Part shown: piece after piece, positions 34,628 to 43,057 of the stretch
Layout: each line of letters begins with the position of its first letter
Position numbering within the stretch: the first letter of the stretch is position 1
Origin: Methylotenera oryzisoli
GTDB lineage: Bacteria > Pseudomonadota > Gammaproteobacteria > Burkholderiales > Methylophilaceae
Assembly (NCBI RefSeq): GCF_004661485.1
Contig: NZ_PQVH01000009.1
Span: 59,465-123,464, forward strand
Length of the DNA: 64,000 nucleotides
Direction of reading: 5' to 3'
Notes under the pieces: generated by a model
What the model saw: only the letters and a program-made list of their open reading frames with translations
Database searches by the model: none
Told to the model about the DNA's origin: nothing
Program-made: the position numbers and the translations under genes

Positions 34628-34661
34628 CCCACTAACCGAATATTGTTATTCGCTTAGTGGG
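34628..34661. terminator. Long hairpin at the right edge of the integron
   Basis: CCCACTAA (34628-34635) and TTAGTGGG (34654-34661), then CGAATA / TATTCG inside across one C-C mismatch, closing a TTGT loop. It may terminate the array transcript; no T run follows. It resembles an attC palindrome, but the right arm lacks the crossover G. Confidence 0.5.
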
Positions 34662-34751
34662 TTGCATAAATCTAGATCAGCGTAACTAAGTCATTGTGAA
34701 CTCACAAAACTTAGGTAAAATCTCACTTCTATTCAATTGATGTTAGCGCTC

Positions 34752-35537
34752 ATGTTTGTTCACCCCCAGTTTGACCCTATTGCGATTCACCTTGGTACTT
34801 TTGGCATCCATTGGTATGGCTTAATGTATTTGCTTGGATTCCTGGCATTTTTAGCTTTAGGCAAATACCAAATCAACCATAGAAGATGGCATGGTTGGAC
34901 CATGCATATGCTTGATGACGCACTGTTTTTTGGTGCATTAGGTGTCATTATTGGCGGGCGTTTAGGTTATGTACTGTTTTATCAGTTAAGCTATTTTAGC
35001 AGCCACCCCACTGAGATTTTTGCAGTGTGGCAAGGCGGCATGAGCTTTCATGGCGGCTTCTTAGGCGTGCTTGTGGCCATGTGGCTTTTTGGCAGAAAGT
35101 ATCCGCAAAACTGGCTAAAAATCATGGATTTTGTTGCGCCACTAGTCCCAATTGGTTTGGGCGCTGGACGCATGGGTAATTTCATCAATGCAGAGTTGTG
35201 GGGCAGAGTCACCAACGCGCCATTTGGCATGATTTTCCCTAAAGTGGACACTGCATTACGCCACCCATCACAGTTATATGAGTTTGCACTTGAAGGGGTA
35301 TTGCTGTTCTTAATCCTTTGGATATATGCCGCAAAACCACGTGCAACCGGCACTATTTCGGCCTTATTCTTAATCGGTTACGGTAGCTTCAGATTTATTG
35401 TGGAATACACACGTGAGCCCGATGATTACTTAGGTTTACTCTCTATGGGTTTAAGTATGGGGCAATGGCTAAGCCTGCCGATGATTTTAATTGGCGTGGT
35501 GATGTTTGCCTTGTGTAATAAAAAACGTGGCTTTTAG
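34752..35537 (+). CDS. lgt: Prolipoprotein diacylglyceryl transferase
   Basis: First enzyme of lipoprotein maturation; it moves diacylglycerol from phosphatidylglycerol to the lipobox Cys. The polytopic protein (about 261 residues) has [12 protein letters not shown] near residue 19, [10 protein letters not shown] near 75, [10 protein letters not shown] near 96, and the signature [16 protein letters not shown] near 136, followed by [14 protein letters not shown] start at [12 protein letters not shown] (ATG 34752) by family alignment; ATG 34740 or TTG 34737 add up to five residues, and none has a clear ribosome-binding site. Confidence 0.94.
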   Translation: MFVHPQFDPIAIHLGTFGIHWYGLMYLLGFLAFLALGKYQINHRRWHGWTMHMLDDALFFGALGVIIGGRLGYVLFYQLSYFSSHPTEIFAVWQGGMSFHGGFLGVLVAMWLFGRKYPQNWLKIMDFVAPLVPIGLGAGRMGNFINAELWGRVTNAPFGMIFPKVDTALRHPSQLYEFALEGVLLFLILWIYAAKPRATGTISALFLIGYGSFRFIVEYTREPDDYLGLLSMGLSMGQWLSLPMILIGVVMFALCNKKRGF

Positions 35538-35582
35538 TGCGGGCCGCACATTAACAACTTGATTCAACTACCCTAGCTGCAT

Positions 35583-35612
35583 GGTGTACCTACGTATGTT
35601 TCGAGGTACACC
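35583..35612 (+). terminator. Hairpin downstream of lgt
   Basis: A perfect 9-bp stem, GGTGTACCT / AGGTACACC, with a 12-base loop, 46 bp after the lgt stop. No T run follows, so its strength is uncertain. Confidence 0.45.
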
Positions 35613-35732
35613 TGCTGGACAGCATCTTCCTATCCCACTTCCAAAACTTCAGTTAACAATTGTTAACTTGGCGTAACTAATCATTAAGCTTATTATCTGA
35701 CGGGTTATTGATCTGTTTATGTAAGGAGCCCT

Positions 35733-35948
35733 ATGATTAAGAAACTTCTAAAACGTGTGTTTTTTAGAAAACATCAAGCGGCTAACTCAGGTCAGCTAGA
35801 TCCAGCGTTTATCAGTACTCACAATAGCCATTCAAAGTCTGACTTTGAAGTGAGCGAGTTGAGCTATGATGAATATGTGGAATATGCCGGCCCTGAGCGC
35901 AGAGTGGTGATAGCAGAGGTAAATGAGGAGCGCAGGCGAGTTCAGTGA
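35733..35948 (+). CDS. Small hypothetical protein, 71 residues
   Basis: A short, charged protein: a basic N terminus (MIKKLLKRVFFRKH), then an acidic middle (SDFEVSELSYDEYVEYAG) and a final PERRVVIAEVNEERRR. TAAGGAG lies 7 nt before the ATG. I recognise no family; it looks cytoplasmic and partly disordered. It converges with the TIGR03643 gene across two small palindromes (35964-35987). Confidence 0.6.
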   Translation: MIKKLLKRVFFRKHQAANSGQLDPAFISTHNSHSKSDFEVSELSYDEYVEYAGPERRVVIAEVNEERRRVQ

Positions 35949-35984
35949 GCACTCACTTAATCTAGCCTATAGGCTCAAAGGCCT

Positions 35985-36260
35985 TTAAAACTGTTTTACT
36001 CGGTGATTCGCCTTATGCCTAGTGACTGCACCAGACCTTAACTTTGCGTGCTTAGTTGTTTGCCCATAGGTGCGAGCGCGCCATAACTTGAATGAACTAT
36101 GCTTTAAATGAGTACGCATCAATTTAATCACCCCATCCTGCTTGAGGCCGAACTGATAGGCGATGGCCTCAAACGGGGTGCGATCTTCCCAAGCCATTTC
36201 TATCACGCGGGATACTTGCGCTTCATCTAACGGCTGCAGGCCAACCGTGTTTAGCAGCAT
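35985..36260 (-). CDS. TIGR03643/DUF2805 family protein
   Basis: A 91-residue protein. VSRVIEMAWEDRTPFEAIAY, QFGLKQDGVIKLMR and SSFKLWRARTYGQTTKHAKLR are the family signature. The predicted helix-turn-helix-like fold may bind nucleic acid, but its function is unknown. Its start ATG overlaps the end of ybdD by 10 bp, which suggests translational coupling with the cstA-ybdD unit. Confidence 0.8.
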   Translation of the reverse strand: MLLNTVGLQPLDEAQVSRVIEMAWEDRTPFEAIAYQFGLKQDGVIKLMRTHLKHSSFKLWRARTYGQTTKHAKLRSGAVTRHKANHRVKQF

Positions 36261-36442
36261 CGGTTAATACCCTTCCATTTACTATCTTGCCATAATTTAA
36301 AAAACTCTTTGCGCGAGAGTGCTGGTGGTGCATCTACTGTGGCTTGGTGAAACTCGGCATGATGCTTCAAGTATTGCTCATAAGCATCGTCACCTGACAC
36401 ATGCCGCACATAGCACCATAATTTCTTTAACATTCTTAACAT
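36251..36442 (-). CDS. ybdD: YbdD/YjiX family small protein
   Basis: A 63-residue protein: LKKLWCYVRHVSGDDAYEQY, then an HHAEFH cluster and SRKEFFKLWQDSKWKGINRCC. It matches the DUF466 family whose gene follows cstA-type carbon starvation transporters in many proteobacteria, as it does here with a 12-bp gap. It is thought to assist the transporter; the mechanism is unknown. Confidence 0.9.
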   Translation of the reverse strand: MLRMLKKLWCYVRHVSGDDAYEQYLKHHAEFHQATVDAPPALSRKEFFKLWQDSKWKGINRCC

Positions 36443-36454
36443 ACCAATCCCCTG

Positions 36455-38524
36455 CTAATCTCGCACCCAGTTTTCTACTAAGCGGCTTGGTTCGTGCGGC
36501 ACTTCTGATAGCTTCAATACCGGTTTACCACCTAAATAACGCAGGCATAACCGCACCATATCCAGTATCACCACCCACAGCACCACTACAAAAAACATGG
36601 TGAGGTAGGCATCTAAATGCTGATTAAATATCAATTGCGGTGCAACAGCCACTTTATCAGTTGGTAACGTTCCTGCCGACAATTTTGCAGCCATATCATT
36701 CGCCGCAGCAAAAAACCCCACCCGCACATCGGCACTGAAAATCTTTTCATAAGCAGCGGAGGTGGTAATAGTCACCAACCAAATCAGCGGCATTCCTGTT
36801 ACCCATGCATATTTCAATTTGCCAGACTTCACTAGAATGCCCGTTGCTACACATAAGGCAATGGCAGCTAACATTTGGTTCGCAATACCAAACAGCGGCC
36901 ATAAAATATTAACGCCGCCATTCGGGTCTATCACGCCTATATACAAAAAGTAACCCCAGCCGGCTACCACAATACTGCTAGTCAGTATTACCGAAGGCGT
37001 GTATGAGGTTTCACCCAGTTTTTTGTTAAAGTTACCCAATAAGTCTTGCAACATAAAACGGCCAACCCGTGTGCCTGCATCCAGCGTGGTCAGTATGAAT
37101 ATCGCCTCAAACATAATGGCAAAGTGGTACCAAAGGGCCAGTAACTCTTTACCAAAAGCACTGCCAAAAATACTTGCCATACCTACCGCTAAACTTGGTG
37201 CGCCGCCAGTACGCGAGAACAAGGTTGATTCACCCATATCACTGGCAAGTTGCTGCATTTGCTCTACAGTCACCGCAAAGCCCCAACTGTTAATTTTAGC
37301 AATGGCATCTACCGCCTCTTTACCCACCACCCCCGCTGGACTATTGATGGCAAAGAACACGCCAGGCTCCAGCACGGTTGCTGCAATCATCGCCATAATG
37401 GCGACAAAACTTTCTAACAACATACCGCCGTAACCAATCATGCGGATATCGCGTTCATTACCTAACAATTTTGGCGTGGTGCCAGATGCGATTAAGGCAT
37501 GAAAACCTGAAATGGCTCCGCAAGCGATGGTAATAAAAACAAAAGGGAACAGTTTGCCGCCAAAAATTGGCCCTGTACCATCCACAAACTGCGTCACTGC
37601 GGGCATATGCATATCTGGACGCAAAATCACGATGGCAATCGCCAGCAACATAATGGTGCCTAGTTTCATGAAAGTGGAGAGATAATCACGCGGCGCCAAG
37701 AGTAGCCAGACTGGCAATACTGCTGCTGCAAAACCATACAAAATAATGCCGTAAGCCAATGGCAAGCCATCATGGTCAAATAGCGAACGCAATGTTTCGT
37801 GATGATCCACCCAGCCACCCAACCCGACTGAGAGCAATAATAGAACCACGCCAATAATAGAAGCTTCTAATACGCGACCAGGACGAATATTTCGCATATA
37901 AACCCCGACAAGCATGGCAATCGGAATAGTGGCAGCCACGGTTGAAGTTGCCCAAGGACTGTGTTTCATAGCGTTGACTACCACTAGCCCCAACACTGCA
38001 ATTAAGATAATCATGATGAGAAATGTGCCAATGAGGGCGGCGCTACCGCCGACCACACCGATTTCATCTCGCGCCATTTGCCCCAGGCTGCGTCCGTTAC
38101 GGCGCGTAGAGAAAAACAGCGTGACCATATCCTGCACTGCACCGCCCAATACTGCGCCAATTAAAATCCATAACGTGCCTGGCAGATAGCCAAACTGCGC
38201 AGCAAGTGTCGGGCCAATCAAAGGCCCAGGACCAGCAATTGCTGCAAAATGGTGGCCAAACACCACCCACTTATTAGTTGGTACAAAATCTCGGCCGTTA
38301 TCCAACCGCTCTGCCGGCGTGGCGCGGGTTTCGTCTATCACCAACACTTTGGCGGCAATCCATGCTGCATAAAAACGATAGGCAATCGCGTAAACACACA
38401 CAGCAGCAGTGATCAGCCACAATGCATTAATGCTTTCACCGCGGTTTAACGCTATGCCAGCAACAGCAAATGCGCCCAGCAATGCAACGGCGACCCAAAG
38501 CATGGTTTTAATATTTTTGTTCAT
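36455..38524 (-). CDS. cstA: Carbon starvation protein CstA/BtsT-type transporter
   Basis: A polytopic protein of about 689 residues with 16 or so membrane helices. Signatures are DNGRDFVPTNKWVVFGHHFA near 70, AIAGPGPLIGPTLAAQFGYLP near 90, GGAVQDMVTLFFSTRRNGRS near 125, and the conserved LDAGTRVGRFMLQDLLG near 490. E. coli CstA and BtsT take up peptides and pyruvate under starvation; the substrate here is not certain. I start at MNKNIKTMLWV (38524) because the 23 residues before it are not family-like. Confidence 0.93.
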   Translation of the reverse strand: MNKNIKTMLWVAVALLGAFAVAGIALNRGESINALWLITAAVCVYAIAYRFYAAWIAAKVLVIDETRATPAERLDNGRDFVPTNKWVVFGHHFAAIAGPGPLIGPTLAAQFGYLPGTLWILIGAVLGGAVQDMVTLFFSTRRNGRSLGQMARDEIGVVGGSAALIGTFLIMIILIAVLGLVVVNAMKHSPWATSTVAATIPIAMLVGVYMRNIRPGRVLEASIIGVVLLLLSVGLGGWVDHHETLRSLFDHDGLPLAYGIILYGFAAAVLPVWLLLAPRDYLSTFMKLGTIMLLAIAIVILRPDMHMPAVTQFVDGTGPIFGGKLFPFVFITIACGAISGFHALIASGTTPKLLGNERDIRMIGYGGMLLESFVAIMAMIAATVLEPGVFFAINSPAGVVGKEAVDAIAKINSWGFAVTVEQMQQLASDMGESTLFSRTGGAPSLAVGMASIFGSAFGKELLALWYHFAIMFEAIFILTTLDAGTRVGRFMLQDLLGNFNKKLGETSYTPSVILTSSIVVAGWGYFLYIGVIDPNGGVNILWPLFGIANQMLAAIALCVATGILVKSGKLKYAWVTGMPLIWLVTITTSAAYEKIFSADVRVGFFAAANDMAAKLSAGTLPTDKVAVAPQLIFNQHLDAYLTMFFVVVLWVVILDMVRLCLRYLGGKPVLKLSEVPHEPSRLVENWVRD

Positions 38525-38726
38525 GTAATTTAAGCGTTTTGAGTTAAATAAAAGTGGTTGGCAATAGTATAAATCACACAAGCACATCCCCACTACCGGA
38601 ATTTTTTGGAACTAATTGTTTTAAATGGGTTTTATCAACAAAAATTGTAGATAAAAGCACTTTAGCAACTCAGCATGTTGCAATAAACGCTATCCCTGTT
38701 TTGTTTATCTGCTTATGCGTAAAAAA

Positions 38727-39965
38727 TTAAAACAACCACCAACCCATCCACATCACCGAAACCTGCAACACGAGGCCCAAGGTTACCTGCTGAAAAAATG
38801 CTTTTCCACCTGTTACTAAAGCAGTAATTGCTTTAGAGATCGCATTGGTTGAAATCGCTACCAAGATTGCCACTGCGGCATTGGCAGGCGTAATTTTAAT
38901 CGTGGAAGCTAAAGAAGCGACTGAAATTGTGGAAGCATGCACATCTGCCAAGCCAGCCAGACCCGAAGCAACCACCAAGCCGGCTTGACCAAACCACGCT
39001 TTCAGCGCTGCCGAGGCCACCAGCACCAGCGCAATGACGAAAGCCAAAGTCAGCGCTGTTTTTACACTAAATGATCGGCTGGGCTTGCCTAGCTCGGGCG
39101 TGTGGTGATGAAAAGAGTTTAAAGTCACCACCAAGCCATAAGCTCCGATGGATAAGCCCGCAAATAACAAAGGTATTGTTAATGTATGTAAGGTTAATGG
39201 GTGAATCGCCGTTAACAACATCACCAGTTGCAACACGGTAGATAAACTGGATAGTGTTGCGCCGGCCACCGCGGTGCCCATCAGCTCTGGCGTTTTTTTC
39301 ACGCGTGCACCCATCGCACCAATCGTGGCAATGCTGGAGATAAATCCAGAGACTAACCCCACCAGCGGCAGGCCGGTGCGGCTACCGAGCAAACGTAACG
39401 CTAAATGCCCAAGTGCCCCAATAAACATTACCAGTATCACAATCAACCATAAGTTACGTGGATTAATCGCATCAAAGGGGCCAATCAACTCATTAGGTAC
39501 CAGCGGCAACACAATCAAGGTGGCTGCCGCCAAAATCAAGAAGTCAATCATCTCGTCTTTGGTCACTACTCCACGTACAAAACCGTGTATCGGCTGCTTT
39601 GCAGCAAGTAATATCGCTGCGGCCACGGCTAAGCTAGCTGCCATAGAAGCACTCGTCATGGCTAAACCACCCAAAATCACAGTAAAAACAAGGCTGATTT
39701 CCGTGGTTAATCCTGGGTCGTCATCTTTTCTCGAGAAATAAGCGGTTGCCACAAAAATGGTGACACAAATAATTGAAACGACAAGTAACCAGAAGTTAAT
39801 CGAAGTACTAACTGCACCAAGTAGAGACGCGATGGTAAAGGTACGCACACCAGCAATCGTGCTATCGCCACCACTCCCCTTACTGCGCTCACGCTCGGCG
39901 CCAATCAGCAAACCGATGCCCAAAGCTACCGCTAAATTTAACCAATGCGCAGCATTAATCAACAT
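38727..39965 (-). CDS. MgtC/SapB family membrane protein with DUF4010 domain
   Basis: A 412-residue membrane protein. The N-terminal third matches MgtC/SapB, with LAVALGIGLLIGAERER and GVRTFTIASLLGAVS; the rest matches DUF4010, with PLVGLVSGFISSIATIGAM near 200 and GLAGLADVHASTISVASLA near 340. These are broadly distributed and not functionally settled; MgtC itself acts on phosphate/ATP balance under low magnesium. GAAGGG stands before the ATG. Confidence 0.85.
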   Translation of the reverse strand: MLINAAHWLNLAVALGIGLLIGAERERSKGSGGDSTIAGVRTFTIASLLGAVSTSINFWLLVVSIICVTIFVATAYFSRKDDDPGLTTEISLVFTVILGGLAMTSASMAASLAVAAAILLAAKQPIHGFVRGVVTKDEMIDFLILAAATLIVLPLVPNELIGPFDAINPRNLWLIVILVMFIGALGHLALRLLGSRTGLPLVGLVSGFISSIATIGAMGARVKKTPELMGTAVAGATLSSLSTVLQLVMLLTAIHPLTLHTLTIPLLFAGLSIGAYGLVVTLNSFHHHTPELGKPSRSFSVKTALTLAFVIALVLVASAALKAWFGQAGLVVASGLAGLADVHASTISVASLASTIKITPANAAVAILVAISTNAISKAITALVTGGKAFFQQVTLGLVLQVSVMWMGWWLF

Positions 39966-39999
39966 ACACCCTTCCCATTTACTAATTTTTAGCCTTTAT

Positions 40000-40674
40000 T
40001 TACAGCAAACCACGCTCGGCAAATGACAGCGTTTGATTGCCTGCCACAATGAAATGATCTAACACGCGGACATCTACTAATGCTAAAGCCTGCTTCAACT
40101 GCTGCGTTAACAGCTCATCTGCTGCGCTTTGCTGCACGGCACCTGACGGATGATTATGCGCCAAAATAACACTGGCAGCATTATGATGAATCGCACGTTT
40201 GACCACTTCTCTAGGATAAACGCTGGTTTGAGTTAGCGTGCCACTAAATAGCTCCTCTGCTGCATGCAGGCGATTTTGTGCATCTAAAAATAGCACCATA
40301 AAAACCTCACGTGTCAGCGCGCCTAATTTAAGCACTAAATAATCGCGCACCTGTTTTGGTGATTGAAACACATCGCGCTGTTGCAATTGCTCATTCAATG
40401 CACGGCGGCTCATTTCAAAAATTGCTTGCAGTTGCACATACTTACTGCTGCCAATGCCATGCACTTGGCTCAAGGCATGCTCGCTTGCTGCAAAAATGCC
40501 ATTTAAGCTACCAAACTGGCTCAGCAAATCACGTGCTAAATCGACCGCGCTCTTACCAACAACGCCTACACGTAAGAAAATTGCCAATAACTCCGCATCA
40601 GATAATGCCTCTGCACCTAGCTCTATTAACTTCTCTCTTGGGCGCTCACTTGCAGGCCAATCGGTAATTGCCAC
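40000..40674 (-). CDS. radC: RadC-family JAB/MPN domain protein
   Basis: A 224-residue protein with helix-hairpin-helix repeats (residues 20-95) and a C-terminal MPN+ metal site: His173 and His175 in AHNHPSG and Asp186, spaced as in JAMM metalloproteases. Despite its name, a role in DNA repair is not supported by later work. GTG is the start codon, with AGGGG upstream. Confidence 0.93.
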   Translation of the reverse strand: MAITDWPASERPREKLIELGAEALSDAELLAIFLRVGVVGKSAVDLARDLLSQFGSLNGIFAASEHALSQVHGIGSSKYVQLQAIFEMSRRALNEQLQQRDVFQSPKQVRDYLVLKLGALTREVFMVLFLDAQNRLHAAEELFSGTLTQTSVYPREVVKRAIHHNAASVILAHNHPSGAVQQSAADELLTQQLKQALALVDVRVLDHFIVAGNQTLSFAERGLL

Positions 40675-40791
40675 TCCCCACCCCTTTCAATGTTTTAACA
40701 CCGCAGTTACAGCCACATAGCCATCAACCCCTATGCCTTAAACCTACCCTAATTGCAATTAGCATAATGGTTAGTACATGGCAAATACCGC

Positions 40792-41556
40792 TTATTTAAG
40801 CCAGCCAATTTCGTGCGCAGTTTTCTCACCAATCAGTGTGTGCCTCAAACTTTTAGGAATATAAGCTTCGGCTGTATTTTGCGGTACACGCCCACCCATC
40901 AGCTCAGCAAAATTCTGCGGGTATAGCGGCATCTTATTTGGTTCGGCATAACCATCAGGATAAATGGGCAGATTATTATGCAAATCGTATTTATCTGTGG
41001 CATTTAAAGTGTGCAATAACTCATGGGCAGTGACTACTAAGTTCTTTTTGGCATATGCCGTGCTTGCAAACAAATTGACTCGCCCGATTCGCCCTTTATT
41101 GAGCGCGGTAGAGTGCCCTAACATTGAGCTAGTGTTAGGGTCGTGATAAAGCAAATACAATCGGATATCAGACTTAATATTGACCTTCGGGCTATTTTTC
41201 CAGGCAAACCATCTGAACTTTAAGCTCCATAACATGGTATTAAATATGCTGCCATTTCTAGGTGGTTCAGGCGGAATCTCATCCACGACTGTTCCAAGCT
41301 GCACCTCTATCGGACGCCGTAAACCTAATTTGTAAGACGCAGCCTCTTCTGCAAAATACTCAACCATCGGTTCAAAATCTTCACGGCTCAAGCCTCGCAA
41401 GTAAGCACTAACTTCCTCGCTACCATCAGCATTAATTGGATAAACAGCAACATAAAGATTATGTTTCCAAGCCAAATCTGCTTTATCCAGCCACAGCTCC
41501 TGCAGTACTGTTGCTAAAATCAGCAACAGAATAATGATTCTGAATTTACGCCACAT
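40792..41556 (-). CDS. Membrane-anchored putative zinc metallopeptidase
   Basis: A 254-residue protein with one N-terminal membrane helix (IIILLLILATVLQEL) and a soluble part carrying VVTAHELLHTLNATDKYD at residues 174-191. His178, Glu179 and His182 form HExxH, and an Asp follows at the position of a possible third ligand, a metzincin-like arrangement; AELMGGRV near 218 could be the Met-turn. The rest has no clear family. It is probably a cell-envelope protease or an inactive relative. Confidence 0.65.
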   Translation of the reverse strand: MWRKFRIIILLLILATVLQELWLDKADLAWKHNLYVAVYPINADGSEEVSAYLRGLSREDFEPMVEYFAEEAASYKLGLRRPIEVQLGTVVDEIPPEPPRNGSIFNTMLWSLKFRWFAWKNSPKVNIKSDIRLYLLYHDPNTSSMLGHSTALNKGRIGRVNLFASTAYAKKNLVVTAHELLHTLNATDKYDLHNNLPIYPDGYAEPNKMPLYPQNFAELMGGRVPQNTAEAYIPKSLRHTLIGEKTAHEIGWLK

Positions 41557-41686
41557 TGTGTATAAGCCGAATGAGTATTATTGATTTTTGTTACATCCAC
41601 TATAAAACATTTTCTTTAATTTAGATGAAGCATAAAGAATATTTTATACAAAACAATGTTCGTATTAGAATGAATGACTTACATGA

Positions 41687-42874
41687 ATGACCAGCATTAT
41701 GCAAAATAAAAAATCTATCGTATTGGGAATTACCGGTGGAATCGCCGCTTATAAAGCTGCCGAGCTCGTACGCTTATTGGTAAAGAGTAATATTGAAGTA
41801 CAGGTTGTGATGACACAAGCTGCCTGCCAATTTATTACACCAGTCACCATGCGGGCGCTTTCTGGTAAGCCGGTATTTACCGACATGTGGGATGCATCTA
41901 TTCCTAACGGCATGCCCCACATTGAATTAAGCCGCGCCGCTGACGCCATTGTGATTGCTCCAGCGAGTGCGGACTTTATGGCTAAACTGGTGCATGGCCG
42001 TGCCGATGATTTACTTTCCACCCTCTGCCTGGCAAGAGATTGTGACCTACTGGTTGCACCAGCCATGAACAAACAAATGTGGGAGAATCCAGCCACCCAG
42101 CGCAATATCACACAACTGATGCAAGACGGTATCAGTATTCTTGGGCCAGGCAGTGGAGAACAAGCATGTGGTGAAATTGGCTTAGGTCGCATGCTAGAAG
42201 CAGAAGATTTAATGGGTTTAATAGAAGCACACTTCCAACCCAAACTGCTCAAAGGTAAAAAAATACTAATTACGGCAGGCGCCACCTTAGAAATGATAGA
42301 CCCGGTGCGTGCCATCACAAACCTAAGTTCAGGCAAAATGGGCTACGCTATCGCACAAGCCGCCCATGAGATGGGTGCAGATGTTACGCTGGTAAGTGGC
42401 GCAACCGCACTCACCCCGCCAAATGGGGTGCGCAACATTACCGCTACATCGGCATCCAGCATGTACCAAAGCGTGATGCAAAACATCGCCAGCCAAGACA
42501 TTTTCATTGGCGTTGCCGCCGTTGCGGATTACAGCCCATCTCAAACACAGCAACAGAAAATCAAAAAAAGTGAACAGTCACTATCGTTAGAGCTGCTACG
42601 TAACAAGGACATTATTGCAGAGATAGCAAGCCTGCCCAATCCGCCATTCTGTGTAGGCTTTGCTGCAGAAACTGAAAACTTACTAGAATATGCAGAAGCA
42701 AAACGGCTCAAGAAAAAACTACCCCTTATTGTTGCTAACCTCACTAGCGATGCCATGGGCAGCGACAATAATAAGGTATTCTTATTAGATAAAGCTGGCA
42801 CTCACCCACTTGAGCCAGCGGCTAAAATTCAAGTGGCTAGATCGTTATTAGCGCATGTGGCAACCATGCTCTAA
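41687..42874 (+). CDS. coaBC: Bifunctional phosphopantothenoylcysteine decarboxylase / phosphopantothenate-cysteine ligase
   Basis: Two consecutive steps of coenzyme A synthesis. The N-terminal CoaC domain has the FMN-binding VLGITGGIAAYKAAELVR, the His of MPHIELSRAAD, PAMNKQMWENPATQRN and GSGEQACGEIGLGRM with the active Cys near residue 165. The CoaB half begins near 200 with ILITAGATLEMIDPVRAITN and LSSGKMGYAIA, then VAAVADY. An ATG four codons in (41699) is an equal start choice. In many betaproteobacteria dut follows directly; here a TonB receptor lies between. Confidence 0.95.
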   Translation: MTSIMQNKKSIVLGITGGIAAYKAAELVRLLVKSNIEVQVVMTQAACQFITPVTMRALSGKPVFTDMWDASIPNGMPHIELSRAADAIVIAPASADFMAKLVHGRADDLLSTLCLARDCDLLVAPAMNKQMWENPATQRNITQLMQDGISILGPGSGEQACGEIGLGRMLEAEDLMGLIEAHFQPKLLKGKKILITAGATLEMIDPVRAITNLSSGKMGYAIAQAAHEMGADVTLVSGATALTPPNGVRNITATSASSMYQSVMQNIASQDIFIGVAAVADYSPSQTQQQKIKKSEQSLSLELLRNKDIIAEIASLPNPPFCVGFAAETENLLEYAEAKRLKKKLPLIVANLTSDAMGSDNNKVFLLDKAGTHPLEPAAKIQVARSLLAHVATML

Positions 42875-42924
42875 ATTGCGCCATTATTAAATCCCACTAA
42901 AGATTAATCAGCCTTAACCCACCG

Positions 42925-42950
42925 CAATGTTTGATTTACATCAAACATTG
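42925..42950. promoter_or_regulatory. FNR/Anr-type palindrome upstream of the TonB receptor
   Basis: Two perfect 11-base arms, CAATGTTTGAT and ATCAAACATTG, surround TTAC. The centre is an exact TTGAT-N4-ATCAA, the binding consensus of the FNR family. It is 120 bp upstream of the receptor start, a place suited to activation or repression by oxygen or nitrogen-oxide sensing. A hairpin ending coaBC is the other reading; there is no T run behind it. Confidence 0.6.
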
Positions 42951-43057
42951 CCAAAAGCATTAAGTAACTCATGAAAATCTTGATTCGGTGAAGTGATTTA
43001 GATACTAAAATCGCAGCAACTCATTACTAACAAATCAAAAAATCTCTAAGGCAACAT

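Larger units (their letters stand above)
29772..34661. mobile_element. Small chromosomal integron (integrase, attI region and about seven cassettes)
   Basis: A minus-strand integron integrase is followed, on its 5' side, by an attI-like region and a row of plus-strand genes separated by attC sites, the classic divergent integron layout. The first three attC sites share almost the same sequence (CAAGCGGG, a hairpin of the GGGGCGCC / GGCGCCCC type, CTTAATT, then GTTRGGG or GTTAGCA); the next three are degenerate. Cassette genes encode a duplicated secreted SH3-like protein, a secreted unknown, PaiB, a membrane-anchored unknown, an RDD protein and a small membrane protein. The element lies between ilvD and lgt. 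The right border is not sharply defined; I end it at a long hairpin after the last gene. Confidence 0.85.

Noticed and set aside
34628..34661. Long palindrome after the last cassette gene as a seventh attC
   Set aside because: The left arm contains ACTAAC, but the right arm reads CTTAGTG without the crossover G of GTTRRRY, and the site is only 34 bp. It is listed as a hairpin.
42925..42950. Palindrome read only as the coaBC terminator
   Set aside because: No T run follows, while the core matches the FNR consensus exactly. A double role is possible.
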